NCBI GenBank assembly: GCA_043228905.1
Contig: JBHGNT010000004.1
Location: forward strand, 7,936,001-8,000,000
Source of the DNA: Azolla caroliniana
Taxonomy: Eukaryota; Polypodiophyta
Length of the DNA: 64,000 nt
Reading direction: 5' to 3'
Numbering within the stretch: the stretch's first letter is position 1; each line of letters begins with the position of its first letter. The translations under genes were made by a program, and so were the position numbers. The notes beneath the pieces were generated by a model. That model ran no database searches and was not told where the DNA came from. It saw nothing but the letters and a program-made list of their open reading frames with translations. Positions 10,706 to 20,639 of this stretch are shown piece after piece.

Positions 10706-11362
10706 CGAGCGCGGAGTCTGTCATTCTACCACCGTCTTGACCTTAGTTGGGTCCATGGAGATGCCTTCTGATGAAATGACGTAGCCGAGAAATTCCAACT
10801 GGTTGCACCCGAAACTACATTTTTCTAGCTTTGCGTAAAGACCATGTTCTCGAAGTCGTTTTAGTACTAATAATACATGAGAATCATGCTCTTCTTCGGT
10901 CTTTGAATAAACCAGTAGATCATCCTAGTAGATGATCAGACACACATCCAAGAGATCTCGGAATATATCATTTGCCATGTGCTGGAAGACTGTTGGCGCA
11001 TTAGTCAGGCCGAACGGCATGACCGTATACTCGAAGTGACCATATCTAGTGCAGAACACGGTCTTCCATTCATCTCATGGTCGGATCCGTACGAGGTTAT
11101 AGGCCCCCCCTAAGTCAATCTTTGTGAAGAACCTGGCACCATTGATTCGTTCTAAAAGACTTGAGATAAGGGGAAGTGCATACCTATTGCAGATTGTAAC
11201 TTTATTCAAGCCACGATAATCTACCACCAGACGAAGTGAGCCATCCTTTTTCTTGACGAAGAAAATGGGTGCGCCGGCTGGAGATTTCGAATGTCGAATG
11301 AATCCATTCTCCAAATTCTCCTCTATATAGGCTCGAAGGACTTCTAGCTCGGTTGGTGACAA
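10706..11362 (-). pseudogene. Gypsy H RT palm, stop codon in the catalytic box
   Basis: It starts [20 protein letters not shown], then [19 protein letters not shown] and [18 protein letters not shown] (first catalytic Asp). After IRIRP a TGA interrupts at about 11074. The YxDD box at about 10925 reads I-Y-stop-D-D, with TAG in place of the variable residue. YSKTEEEHDSHVLLVLKRL and CSFGCNQLEFLGYVIS follow. No full-length RT can be made. Confidence 0.9.
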
Positions 11363-11449
11363 ATTGTAGATCGGTCCCCATGGTGGCTCTTTCCCCGGTT
11401 GTAAATCGATGGGGCAATCATATGGTCGATGGTGAGGAAGCGTATTGGC

Positions 11450-12030
11450 TCATTTTTTATCGAATACATCGGCATAATGATGATACTTCTTTGGAAGCTG
11501 AACGGTGGACTCCTCTTTAATGGTGTCGGAGGGTTTTAGTGATATTGCGAAGAGAAACATTTCTTCCTTGCGTCCTTCTTCCTGCAACTGTCGGAGGGTT
11601 CGTCGACACCGGATTTCTCTTGTTCTCCAATCTATGTTTGGGTTATGTAACTCGAACCATGGTAATCCCAAAACGATGGGATGTTCTGGGATACTAATAA
11701 TGTTAAATGATACTACACATGCTAAGTTATCTAGGACAATATTAACGGGTTCTGACTCTTCTATGATATTTCCGGAAGCAATGGGACGACCATCAATGAC
11801 GACTATAGAGGTTGGACACGGGAGTTTTCTGAGAGATATCTAATGAGCTTGGGCAAAATTCCTATCCATAAAGCAAGAATTAGCTCTGGAGTCTAGAAGT
11901 GCTAAGACGTGTACTGGAGGGGTACTTTTAGTACTAATTGTTACTTGGGCTACGAACACATTGCTAACTTGCTTAGAGGGAATGGAACCACTAATGTGTT
12001 GCACAGATCTAGGGCTGTCCAACCAAACGG
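11450..12030 (-). pseudogene. Gypsy H protease region
   Basis: The retropepsin site is at about 11890 and reads ALLDSRANSCFMD, with Arg where DSG needs Gly. Downstream at 11671-11450 are MGLPWFELHNPNIDW and KKYHHYADVFDKK, the link to RT. The Gly to Arg change should abolish protease activity. Confidence 0.85.
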
Positions 12031-12229
12031 CTCCTATTTTGGCTGGACTTAGTCATTTAACTCCTCTTCTAACTGACTAAGGACATCAAATTTGTTCGCT
12101 AGATCTAGGCTATTAGTACTATTAGTACTATCACATATCCCTACTGTAATAGGCTCGGGTTTAGTACAATTAGAACTAGCAACTATTTGGTTTACTTGTC
12201 TTCTTGGCCTATGGGGACAATTTATTGCA

Positions 12230-13203
12230 ATGTGTCTTGGTCCACCGTAGTAGAGACATAGTCGATTTGTTTGGCGTCACTACTTTTCTTCTTCGGATAA
12301 TGGCCCTCGACGACGTGTAGTGTCAATCTCCATCGGAGTTGGAGTATTCACTGGAGGCGCATTATAGTACTCCCTCGGTAAAGGTTTTGCTACCATTGAG
12401 GTGTAGGTGGGCTCTGATCTTGCCCTCGGCATCTGTAGGTGCCATTCTGAACGTCGCTCAAAGAGGCGGTTGTCACATCTCACCGCGCGACTGATTGCTT
12501 CTGTTAAGGACTTTGGCTCTTTAGGGAAAGTCAAGAGTAAATCCTTGACATCGTTGCGTAAACCATAACGAAATTGCTCCATCAACGCTTGATCATCCCA
12601 AGGGATGTCTGCGGCGAGTAGGCGGAAATCTGCAGCGTATGCGGAGGCTGGACAGTCTCCTTGGTGTAATCGCCGGATTTTGTTGATTGCAGTCCTTATG
12701 CTGTCAGTATCCCCAAAGCATGCTTTAAACTCACCTATAACCTCTTCAAAGTTGTTGCGTAATGGAGACTCCTTTTCCAACAGTGGAGCGAACCATGCCA
12801 ACGTTGAGCCACTTAACAACGTCCCTACTAAACCCACTCGTGATGCATCAGTAGGATATCGGGAAGGATGCATTTGAATAACTAATTGTACCTGATTAAG
12901 GAACCCTCTAAACTACGATCGTGTTCCATCAAACTTCGTGGGAAGGCCAATCTTGGGTTCCTTATGAATCCCTTGTGTTTCGGGGCCTTGTTGTTGCATC
13001 TCTACGATTGGTTGCTTCAAGTTGTTGCACGTGTAATGCAAGTTCCCCATGTTGTTGTTGCGTTTGCTGCTTTTCTAAGGAGATTTGTTGAAGATCCCCC
13101 AGCAACCGTTGATTTTCTTATTCCAAAGCAAGGAACTTCTCTTTCAAGCATTGAAACTCCGAGAAAACAGATTGATATTCCTGAGCACTAACGGTGGCCA
13201 TGG
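12230..13203 (-). pseudogene. Gypsy H gag
   Basis: The start MATVSAQEYQSVFSEFQ lies at 13203, about 70 bases inside the 5' LTR. It has a Gln-rich coiled-coil-like segment and a stop after FLALE. The retrotransposon gag domain is at 12873-12280 (GLVGTLLSGSTLAWFAPLLE, RTAINKIRRLHQGDCPASAY). The zinc knuckle at about 12255 reads CLYYGGPRHIAINCP, with Tyr for the second Cys. Confidence 0.88.
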
Positions 13204-13272
13204 GATGAAAAGAAAAGAGGAATAAGAGATTAGTATGAAGGGAGAGAGACAGAAGGGCAAATTGGTTCAAAC

Positions 13273-13719
13273 TGTCATGAATAATACTAAACAGACAGAG
13301 GATTAGTACTAGAGAAGGGAAGTACTATTAGTACTAAGAGGACGGGACTGTGTAAGACTCCCGTGAGAGAGAAAAGAGAAGAGGAGAGAGAGAGAGAGAT
13401 AGTGAGGACGAGAGAGAGAGAAATGATGATAACAGATGATAAATTATAGGAAGAGTAAGTACAAGATGGCTATGAGGCTAAAGACTAGCGTTGAACCAAT
13501 TTGGTTCAACATAATGCCTAGTGCCCTCTTTTATAGTGTTCTTAGGAGTAATCCTGAAGCTTCTAGAATGTTCCAAAGAAATCTAGAATATACATTAATT
13601 TCCTATAATAAAATGTAAATGAAAATAATATCCTACGTATTACAATAGATGATATAATGGTCAAGAGCTCGACCCATATAACTTAAAGTCATGGGTTCGA
13701 GTCTTGCTATATCATGACA
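13273..13719 (-). repeat. 5' LTR of Gypsy H
   Basis: 447 bp, the counterpart of 8052-8503 with scattered substitutions. I could not match the sequence next to it (GTTTGAACCAATTTGCC on the minus strand) to a known tRNA primer site. Confidence 0.92.
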
Positions 13720-13724
13720 GCATA

Positions 13725-14077
13725 ACTATATATGCAACTAGGGCAAACTTTTAGGAAGAATAGAGTGTAAGTACAGAAGTTGTAGAACGTGAGAGAGAGA
13801 GTAGCGTGAGCCACACCATAACTGTGTGAGTAACAACAGACGCGAAGAGCCCTGTGGCGTTGATACACTCGACAGAGTGTTGTAATCATCTTTGTATTGT
13901 ATATCCACTACCATAGTGAAGATTTTGTTCCCGTGGTTTTCTCCCGTTTTAGGGTTTCCATGTAAATCTTTGTACATCTGTTTATCTTGTCTTTCTAGTG
14001 CATTCTTGTGATTCGTATTTCAACGCGTAGTTCATTTATTGTGTTATTGTGATCTATTTCGCACCGATTTCTCAACA
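13725..14077 (+). repeat. 5' LTR of Copia G, right part
   Basis: It continues the LTR after gypsy H, from AACTATATATGCAACTAGGG to GATTTCTCAACA, matching 18376-18724. Confidence 0.92.
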
Positions 14078-14080
14078 AAC

Positions 14081-14092
14081 TAGTATCAGAGC
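14081..14092 (+). promoter_or_regulatory. Primer binding site of Copia G
   Basis: TAGTATCAGAGC, the initiator Met tRNA site with one mismatch (TGG to TAG), three bases after the LTR. Confidence 0.88.
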
Positions 14093-14105
14093 TTGAGGTG
14101 CAAGC

Positions 14106-14969
14106 ATGAAAGGAGGTGTGAGCGGTTTCCCAGGTATGATAGTTCTCAACTCAAAGAACTATGCAGACTGGAAGATCAAGATGGAGAACCTTCTCATAGT
14201 CAAAGACCTATACGAGCCAGTCGATAGAGCAAAAATACCCAGGGGGGTATTGGAGTCAGACTGGAAGCTTCTGAATAGGAAGGTGGTGGCCACAATCCGA
14301 CAATGTGTCGATGTACGTGTCCTTTAGCATGTGCCGAATGACACGAATGCCCACGAGATGTGGCAGAAGCTGTCGAGTCTGTACGAGAGGAAGAACGCAC
14401 TAAACAGAACCTCACTAATGAGAAAAATCATACGGCTGAAATACAGAGACGGTGAGAGGATCGTCGAACACATCAACACATTTATGGGGTATGTAAATCA
14501 ACTTGTTGCGACCAAGTTTCCCCTGGATGATGCGATGCAGGCCATCCTGTTGATGTGCACACTACCGGAAAGTTGGGAGAACCAAGTGGTTACTCTCAGC
14601 ACCTCCTGTCAAGAAGACAACTTGTCTTTACAGACTGTGAAGATAAGCATCCTAAACGAGGAGGCAAGGACGAGAGACAAAGGAGTCATGTCCCAAACGG
14701 AGTCGAATCTGACTCAACATATGGACAGAGGAAGGGACTGGCAAAGAAGAAGTCCACAGCTAACGGACAAATCCCATGCCAGATCGAAGTTCAGAGGTAA
14801 GACTATGTGCTTCTATTGCAGAAAACTTGGACACTTCCAGAAGGACTACCGAAACATGAAGAAAGATAAGTCTGTCAGAAACAATGTTGAACCCCAGAAA
14901 ATTCCGGATGACAAGAACACTTCAGCCATTGATACGAGCAATGAAGAACTCCTGTTCATTTGTGAATAG
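14106..14969 (+). pseudogene. Copia G gag
   Basis: MKGGVSGFPGMIVLNSKNYA, then WKIKMENLLIVKDLYEPV. A TAG at about 14325 interrupts after DVRVL. The second part (14331-14969) holds NAHEMWQKLSSLYERKNALN and the zinc knuckle CFYCRKLGHFQKDYR, in which the last Cys is Tyr. It ends LLFICE with a stop before the protease. Confidence 0.9.
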
Positions 14970-15439
14970 ACGAGTGAAAATCTTGCGAGTGAAGATTGCA
15001 CGTGGGTGATCGACTCCGGCGCATCCTTCCATATTACTCCGTCGAGAGAGTATTTCTCGACTTACATAGTTGGGGATCATGGCTATGTAAAGATGGGTGA
15101 TAGTGGAGAGTGCAAGATAACCGGAGTCAGAAGTGTAAGCTTGACGACGTCGACAGGGTGTCGACTGACGTTGAAGGATGTTCGACACGTCCCCACTATC
15201 AGATTGAATCTGATATCGACTGGAAAGCTTGACGACGAAGGCCACAGTGGTAGCTTTCGGAATGGCAAGTGGAAGTTCTGCCGAGGAAATCTCATAGTGG
15301 CCCGAGCACAAAAAGAAGGCACATTGTACATGATGCATGCCCGACTGTGCAAATCGGAAGTAAACATGGCAGCCGACTCGGCAGGAGAGATATGGCATAA
15401 GAGGCTAGGCCACATGAGTGAAAAGGAATGCACTTCCTA
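14970..15439 (+). pseudogene. Copia G protease and GAG-pre-integrase
   Basis: The protease motif is intact (TWVIDSGASFHITPSREYF). The GCRLTLKDVRHVPTIRLNLI block and the GNLIVARAQKEGTLYMMHAR and GEIWHKRLGHMSEK blocks follow. The frame breaks at about 15430, and the rest of the finger (LEKCVDCLAG) is in the next frame. Confidence 0.9.
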
Positions 15440-16309
15440 GCCGACCAAAAACTTCTACCAGAAGTCAAGGGAGTGCACCTGGAGAAGTGTGTTGACTGCT
15501 TAGCCGGACAGTAGAACAGGACGGCATTCCACTCGAGACCACCAAGGAGAAGAGAAGCTGCACTGGAACTAGTACACACAGACGTGTGCTATGTGGATGC
15601 TCCATCGCATCGAGGTGGACAGTACTTTGTAACATTTATTGACGACTATAGTCGGAAAACATGGGCCTTCGTACTTAAGTCGAAGGATCAAGTATTGTCG
15701 GTTTTCAAGGAGTTCTAGGCAAGAACCGAAAGAGAGTCGGATCGGAAACTGAAGGTTGTCCGAACCGACAATGGTGGCGAGTATAAAGAGCAGTTCGAGG
15801 AATACTGCAAGTGCCAAGGTATTCGAATCGAATACACAGTACCAAAGACCCCAGAGTTGAACGGGCTTGCAGAGAGGATGAATCGAACGATCATGGAGAG
15901 AGTAAGGAGCATGCTCTCTCATGCGAAACAGCCGAAATCCTATTGGGCTGAGGCGATGTACACAGCTGTTTATCTGATCAACAGGTCTCCCTCAGTGCCA
16001 TTAAAGGGTGATGTCCCACAAAGGATGTTGACAGGGAAGGATGTCTCTTACCAATACTTGAGGGTGTTTGGATGTTTGGTGTATATGCATGTACCAAAGG
16101 ATCAGAGGTCAAAGCTCGACAGCAAGTCGAAAGCATGCATATTCATGGGATACTTGGAAGATGAGTTCGGCTACAAGCTATGGGACCTAATCGAAAAAAA
16201 GGTAGTGAGAAGTCGGGATGTAGTCTTTCTAGAAGACAAGACAATTGAAGACTGGAAGCAACAGAAGTCGGAACCGACTCCCCAGTCAACCTTGAGTACC
16301 ATCGACTAA
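15440..16309 (+). pseudogene. Copia G integrase
   Basis: The catalytic triad is visible: Asp in LVHTDVCYVDAPS, Asp in VVRTDNGGEYKEQF, Glu in GLAERMNRTIMERVRSM. Stops occur at AGQ (about 15514) and SVFKEF (about 15717). The C-terminal part from 15857 is open through GCLVYMHVPKD and the linker DWKQQKSEPTPQ. Confidence 0.9.
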
Positions 16310-16419
16310 GGCCAAGTGAGTCGTCACCGACAGTTGTAAGGAGACAGCTGGCCGACAGCGTCGAATCCGAGTCGATCGACTCGGAAAGACCGACAGACTA
16401 TGAGTCAGAGTCGGCAGAG

Positions 16420-17360
16420 TTGCTGAAGTCAATTGATGAATATGAGTTGGAGTTATCCAACTTGGAGATACCGATTGACGAGCAGAATCTCGAGCAGAGA
16501 GAAGAGTTGGCAAAGACATCCAGACTGGAGCCAACAACGAGTGGACGAAGATACCCACTCAAAGAAAGGAAGGCACCAATTACATATGCCAATCAATACG
16601 TCCTCTTGACTGATGACGATGAACCAGAGTGCTATGAAGAAGCCATTGCCGACGAGAGCAAAGAAAAATGGTTGAGCGTGATGCAAGAGGAGATGGAATC
16701 CTTGCATGCGAATTACACCTACGACCAGTAGAGTTGCCGAAAGGTAAGAGAGCACTCAGGAATAAATGGGTCTACAAGGTGAAGACTGGAGAAGTCGATA
16801 GCGAACCTAGGTATAAAGCCTGCATAGTGGTGAAGGGTTTCCAACAGAAGAAGGGCGTCGACTTTGACGAAATATTCGCACCAGTCGTGAAGATGACATC
16901 CATTCGAACTGTTCTAAGCATAGTGGCCAGTTTGGACCTGGAGATCGAACAGTTGGATGTCAAAACTGCATTTCTGCATGGGGAGCTAGAAGAAGAAATT
17001 TACATGCAGCAACCCGAAGGCTTTGAGGAGAAAGGGAAAGAGAACCTGGTGTGTCAACTGAGGAAAAGCTTGTACGGTCTGAAACAAGCTCCATGCCAAT
17101 GGTACAAGAAATTCGAGCCCTTCATGATGGAACATCGGTTCCAAAAAACACAGGCTGATCACTGTGTGTTCGTAAAAAGGCTTTGCGTTCGACATGTTGA
17201 TGATATGTTGATAGTCGGCCAAGATGCAAGCAAGATTGGAAGCTTGAAGAAAGCTCTCGGCAAATCATTTGCCATGAAAGACCTTGGACCAACAAAGCAA
17301 ATCCTAGGAATGCACATAACCCGAGACAAAGCTTGGAAGGTGCTATGGTTGTCACAATAG
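16420..17360 (+). pseudogene. Copia G reverse transcriptase
   Basis: It begins after an acidic linker (about 16420-16600) with PLKERKAPITYANQY. The palm shows LRNKWVYKVKTGEVDSEPRY, VVKGFQQKKGVDFDEIFAP and the FLHGELEEEI block. The catalytic box reads HVDDML instead of YVDDML, and the residues before it are shortened (VKRLCVRHVDDM), pointing to a small deletion. A stop at 17358 and a shift near 16730 break the frame. Confidence 0.9.
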
Positions 17361-18169
17361 AAGTATGTGACAAAGATCCTAGAGAGGTTCAACATGTCGA
17401 ACGCAAAGCCGGTCGGCTCAATGTTGCCGACAAATTGCAGATTGAATGTGAAGCAGTGTCCAAAAGGGCAGAAGGAAAAGGTTGAGATGAAGAAGGTACC
17501 ATATGCCTCGGCCGTCGGCAGTCTAATGTATGTTATGGTTTGTACGAGACCGGACATAAATTTGTTGTGGGAACAGTAAGCCGATATATGAGTAATCTAG
17601 GGAGAGAACACTGGGCAGTAGTGAAGTGGATACTCAGGTACCTGAAAGGCACCTCGGAGGTGTGCCTAAGGTATGGTGTCAGAAAACCTGTGGTGGAAGG
17701 TTTTACCGATTCGGACACGTCTGGAGATACTGACTCAAGCTTATCCACATCAGGGTACGTGATGACCTATGCAGGGGGAGCAGTGTCGTGGCAATCACAA
17801 CTGCAGAAGTCTGTAGCCTTGTCAACTACAGAGGTAAAGTATATGGCAGCAGTAGAGACCGGAAAAGAGTTGATCTGGATGAAGAGTTTTCTCACCGAAC
17901 TAGGCATGGAGCAAAAGGAGTTCTTGCTTCACTGTGACAGTCAAAGCGCCATACACCTAGCCAAGAACGCGGCATACCACTCCCGAACCAAGCACATACA
18001 GAGAAGGTATCACTGGTTGCGGGAGAGAGTCGAAGAAGGAGATTTTTCCCTTGTGAAGATCCATACCGATGACAATGGATCTGACATGCTGACGAAGAAC
18101 CTACCTATGGACAAACTCAGAGTCTGTCGACAAAATACAAGACTAACAGATTTCCTCCCACAGGAATGA
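17361..18169 (+). pseudogene. Copia G RT thumb and RNase H
   Basis: VTKILERFNMSNAKPVGSM, then PYASAVGSLMYVMVCTRPD. After a shift at about 17560 the frame holds EGFTDSDTSGDTDSSLSTSG and the RNase H residues in HCDSQSAIHLAKNAAYHSR. It runs to the natural end TDFLPQE at 18169, eleven bases before the 3' LTR. Confidence 0.9.
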
Positions 18170-18179
18170 AGGGGGAGTT
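18168..18179 (+). promoter_or_regulatory. Polypurine tract of Copia G
   Basis: GAAGGGGGAGTT immediately before the 3' LTR, overlapping the pol stop. Confidence 0.88.
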
Positions 18180-18724
18180 TGTTGGGAATATGTCCCTCCC
18201 GTGGGAGGATGATCCGACTGTTCGGAAAATCAATAGTCCAAGAGTCGGAAAACCGGAGCCGAGTTGATGAGGAACTCGGAATCGTGTAAATAGCCAACTC
18301 GGGAGACTATACTTGTAAATAGTCTAAGTGTGCGCCCCATGAGGGTTACGTATGTAAATAACCAAAAAGTTGCGTAACTATATATGCAACTAGGGAAAAC
18401 TTTTAGGAAGAATAGAGTGTAAGTACAGAAGTTGTAGAACGTGAGAGAGAGAGAGTACTGTGAGCCGCGCCATAGCTATGTGAGTAACAACAGACGCGAA
18501 GAGCCCTGTGGCGCTGATACACTCGACAAAGTGTTGTAATCATCTCTATATTGTATATCCACTATCCATAGTGAAGATTTTGTTCCCGTGGTTTTCTCCC
18601 ATTTTAGGGTTTCCATGTAAATCTCTGTACATCTGTTTATCTTGTCTTTCTGGTGCATTCTTGTGATTCGTATTTCAGCGCGTAGTTCGTTTATTGTGAT
18701 CTATTCTGCATCGATTTCTCAACA
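18180..18724 (+). repeat. 3' LTR of Copia G
   Basis: 545 bp, TGTTGGGAATATGTCCC to TTTCTCAACA. It is the complete copy of this LTR. Confidence 0.93.
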
Positions 18725-19355
18725 CATTTATCCCTAGAGACGGTGAAGTCGATCTTGTTAAACGAAGAAGCTCACCGGAAGGATAGAGAGTCCATTACCG
18801 ACCCGAAGGCTTTTGTCACAGAAGGTGACATGAACCGAGGGAGAGGGTGGAATAGAAGTCCTCATAATTGGGACAAGTCCAGACGGAGGTCAAAGTCGAA
18901 GGGAAGGCCCACGTTCTTCTATTGTGGGAAGCTAGGACACTTCCAAAAGAACTGTCGACACTACCAGAAGAACTAAAGGGGAGCTGACGGTGTTGCGTTG
19001 AAGAAGATTTCGGGCAGCAAGAACACCTCGGCCATCGTCATGAGTGAGGAAGAGCTATTGTTCATCATTGAACAGAACGATGTAAATCTCACCGACGAAG
19101 AATCGACATGGGCGGTCGATTCCGGTGCGTCGTTTCACCTTACCCCTAACAGAGAATGTTTCTCATCATATACAGTTGGTGACTACGACTATGTGAAGAT
19201 GGGAAATAACGTTGCATGCAAGATCTTCAAAATTGGGAATGTATCGTTGTTGTCCTCAACAGGTTGCAGAATGAAGTTGAAGGATGTGCGCCATGTTCTG
19301 GATATCTGATTGAATCTTATATCAGTCGGATAGCTCGATGACAAAGAGAATGAGA
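18725..19355 (+). pseudogene. Copia E gag end and protease
   Basis: It resumes the E frame after Copia G at LSLETVKSILLNEEAHRKD. The zinc knuckle CGKLGHFQKNCR is preceded by PTFFY (Tyr for the first Cys), and a stop follows HYQKN. The protease site TWAVDSGASFHLTPNRECF is intact. The stretch ends DVRHVLDI, a stop and LNLISVG, then is lost at about 19355, where opposite-strand sequence of Copia I takes over. Confidence 0.88.
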
Positions 19356-19359
19356 GCTT

Positions 19360-19674
19360 GGGGATGTAGCCCGCTCTAGATAGATGCATGATGCCGGTTT
19401 TGCTAAGATGACCGAGTCGACCATGTCATAGTGATGACACGAGAATGTCTACCAAGAATAGGTCACCCTCTCTGAGAGTGACATATAATGGGTACATTGA
19501 GTGCACCTTTGGTCCTCTGGCAATCAGGAGATTCCCTTGGTGAAGTGTCCACCCTCCTGCCGAGAAGCCGGTACAGATGCCATCTTTGTTCAATTGTCTG
19601 ACTAAGATCAATGGGCTTGACAACTCGGGTACATGTCAGACATTGTGTTGTACAAAAGTAGAGCCACCTGGAAG
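19360..19674 (-). pseudogene. Copia I GAG-pre-integrase remnant
   Basis: Read from 19674 down: LPGGSTFVQHNV, a stop, HVPELSSPLILVRQLNKDG, then GNLLIARGPKVHSMYPLYV and WHGRLGHLSKTGIMHLSRAG. This corresponds to the LISVGQLDDEG and WHRRLGHMS blocks of copia. It joins the protease part beyond transposon J without loss of frame. Confidence 0.85.
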
Positions 19675-19684
19675 ATTAAGCTCT

Positions 19685-20378
19685 AGCAATGGACCCGATT
19701 TCGGCTCAAACCAAACCGAACCGTTAAACCGTGGCTTAACGGTTTATTGGTTCAAAGATAAATAAACCGTTTGGTTTGGTTTTAAATGTTATGATCCGGT
19801 TTGGTTTCGGTTCGGTTCAGTTTTGAATTTCATGGTTCAGTGGTTTATCGGTTTTGATTTATGTGGTTCGGTTTAAAGGTTTATAAGTTTAAAGGTTTAT
19901 AGGTTTATAGGTTTATAGGTTTATAGGTTTATAGGTTTATAGGTTTATAGGTTAAAAAGTATTCTTAAATTTTCACCTCTAGGCTCTAACTTTCAACTTT
20001 TAATTTTAAACCTCTAGGCTCTAACTTATTAAATTTTATATGTATTATAAGTAGAGTCTCCATTTGATGTATGATTATCAAATTTAGGATAAGTATGATG
20101 ACCAAATTTATAATATGTATGATGACCAAATTTATGACAAGTATGATGACCAAATTTATAATAGTTGTGATAACCAAATTTATGATGATTTTCTCACACA
20201 AATTCATAATATGTATGATAATCAAAATCTCTAAAAAATGGTTTAGTTTGGTTTTGATTTATGATAAACCGGTTTGGTTTGGTTTTAAATTTTCCATAAA
20301 CGGTTTGGTTTGGTTTTTATTATAAATAAATGGTTTGGTTTGGTTTCAAGGCCAAGAAACTGAACCAGGCCCATTGCT
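19685..20378 (+). mobile_element. Transposon J: non-autonomous DNA transposon with inverted ends
   Basis: 694 bp flanked by a perfect 10-bp direct repeat ATTAAGCTCT (19675-19684 and 20379-20388). The ends are inverted copies, AGCAATGGACC on the left and the complement of AGCAATGGGCC on the right, followed by inverted runs rich in AAACCAAACCGAACC. Inside are an 8-bp AGGTTTAT tandem (about 19876-19953) and a 24-bp minisatellite (about 20091-20160). No coding sequence. A duplication of 9 to 10 bp suggests a Mutator-type element, while the AAACCAAACC-rich ends also resemble some plant hAT elements. Class left open. Confidence 0.83.
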
Positions 20379-20388
20379 ATTAAGCTCT

Positions 20389-20560
20389 GCTTTGCCGATG
20401 CCGATTATCGCACAGTGTTGGGAATTTTCGACTCAGACAAAGTCAGAATGTCGGGTCGAATATTGTCGGAATTGCAATCTATGAGGAGTCACATGATACA
20501 ATGCACCTGAATCTAGGAGCCAAGTGGTGGACTCTTTAGTCATAAGCAAAACTTCTTATT
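20389..20560 (-). pseudogene. Copia I protease
   Basis: The minus strand reads STTWLLDSGALYHVTPHRLQ, then a stop, then HCAIIGIGKAELN, the last residues lying in the target duplication of transposon J. The catalytic DSG is kept. Confidence 0.85.
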
Positions 20561-20639
20561 CGATTGAGTGTTCTATGAACAAACTGTTCAGGTCGTCTAT
20601 CAATACTTCGGCTAATAAGCCAATATAGTTGACCTCCTC

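Larger units (their letters stand above)
8052..13719 (-). mobile_element. Gypsy H: chromodomain Ty3-gypsy element (chromovirus)
   Basis: 5668 bp, minus orientation, with LTRs at 8052-8503 (3') and 13273-13719 (5') that start TGTCA and end GACA/AACA. A perfect duplication GCATA lies at 8047-8051 and 13720-13724 inside the 5' LTR of Copia G. The gene order is gag, protease, RT, RNase H, integrase, chromodomain, the order of plant chromoviruses. Stops in RT and changes at protease and zinc-knuckle residues make it inactive. Confidence 0.95.
7885..18724 (+). mobile_element. Copia G: complete copia element holding gypsy H in its 5' LTR
   Basis: The 5' LTR is 7885-8051 plus 13725-14077, the 3' LTR is 18180-18724. 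A perfect 5-bp target duplication CATTT lies at 7880-7884 and 18725-18729. Removing it restores the gag frame of E (GKHLSLETVKSILLNEE). Its own length without H is about 5.2 kb. The 5' LTR has lost about 31 bases after the first four, and the two LTRs differ at several sites, so it is not recent. gag-pol carries several stops. Confidence 0.93.

Noticed and set aside
13205-13272. Primer binding site of Gypsy H
   Set aside because: The bases next to the LTR do not resemble the initiator Met site, and I could not assign another tRNA.
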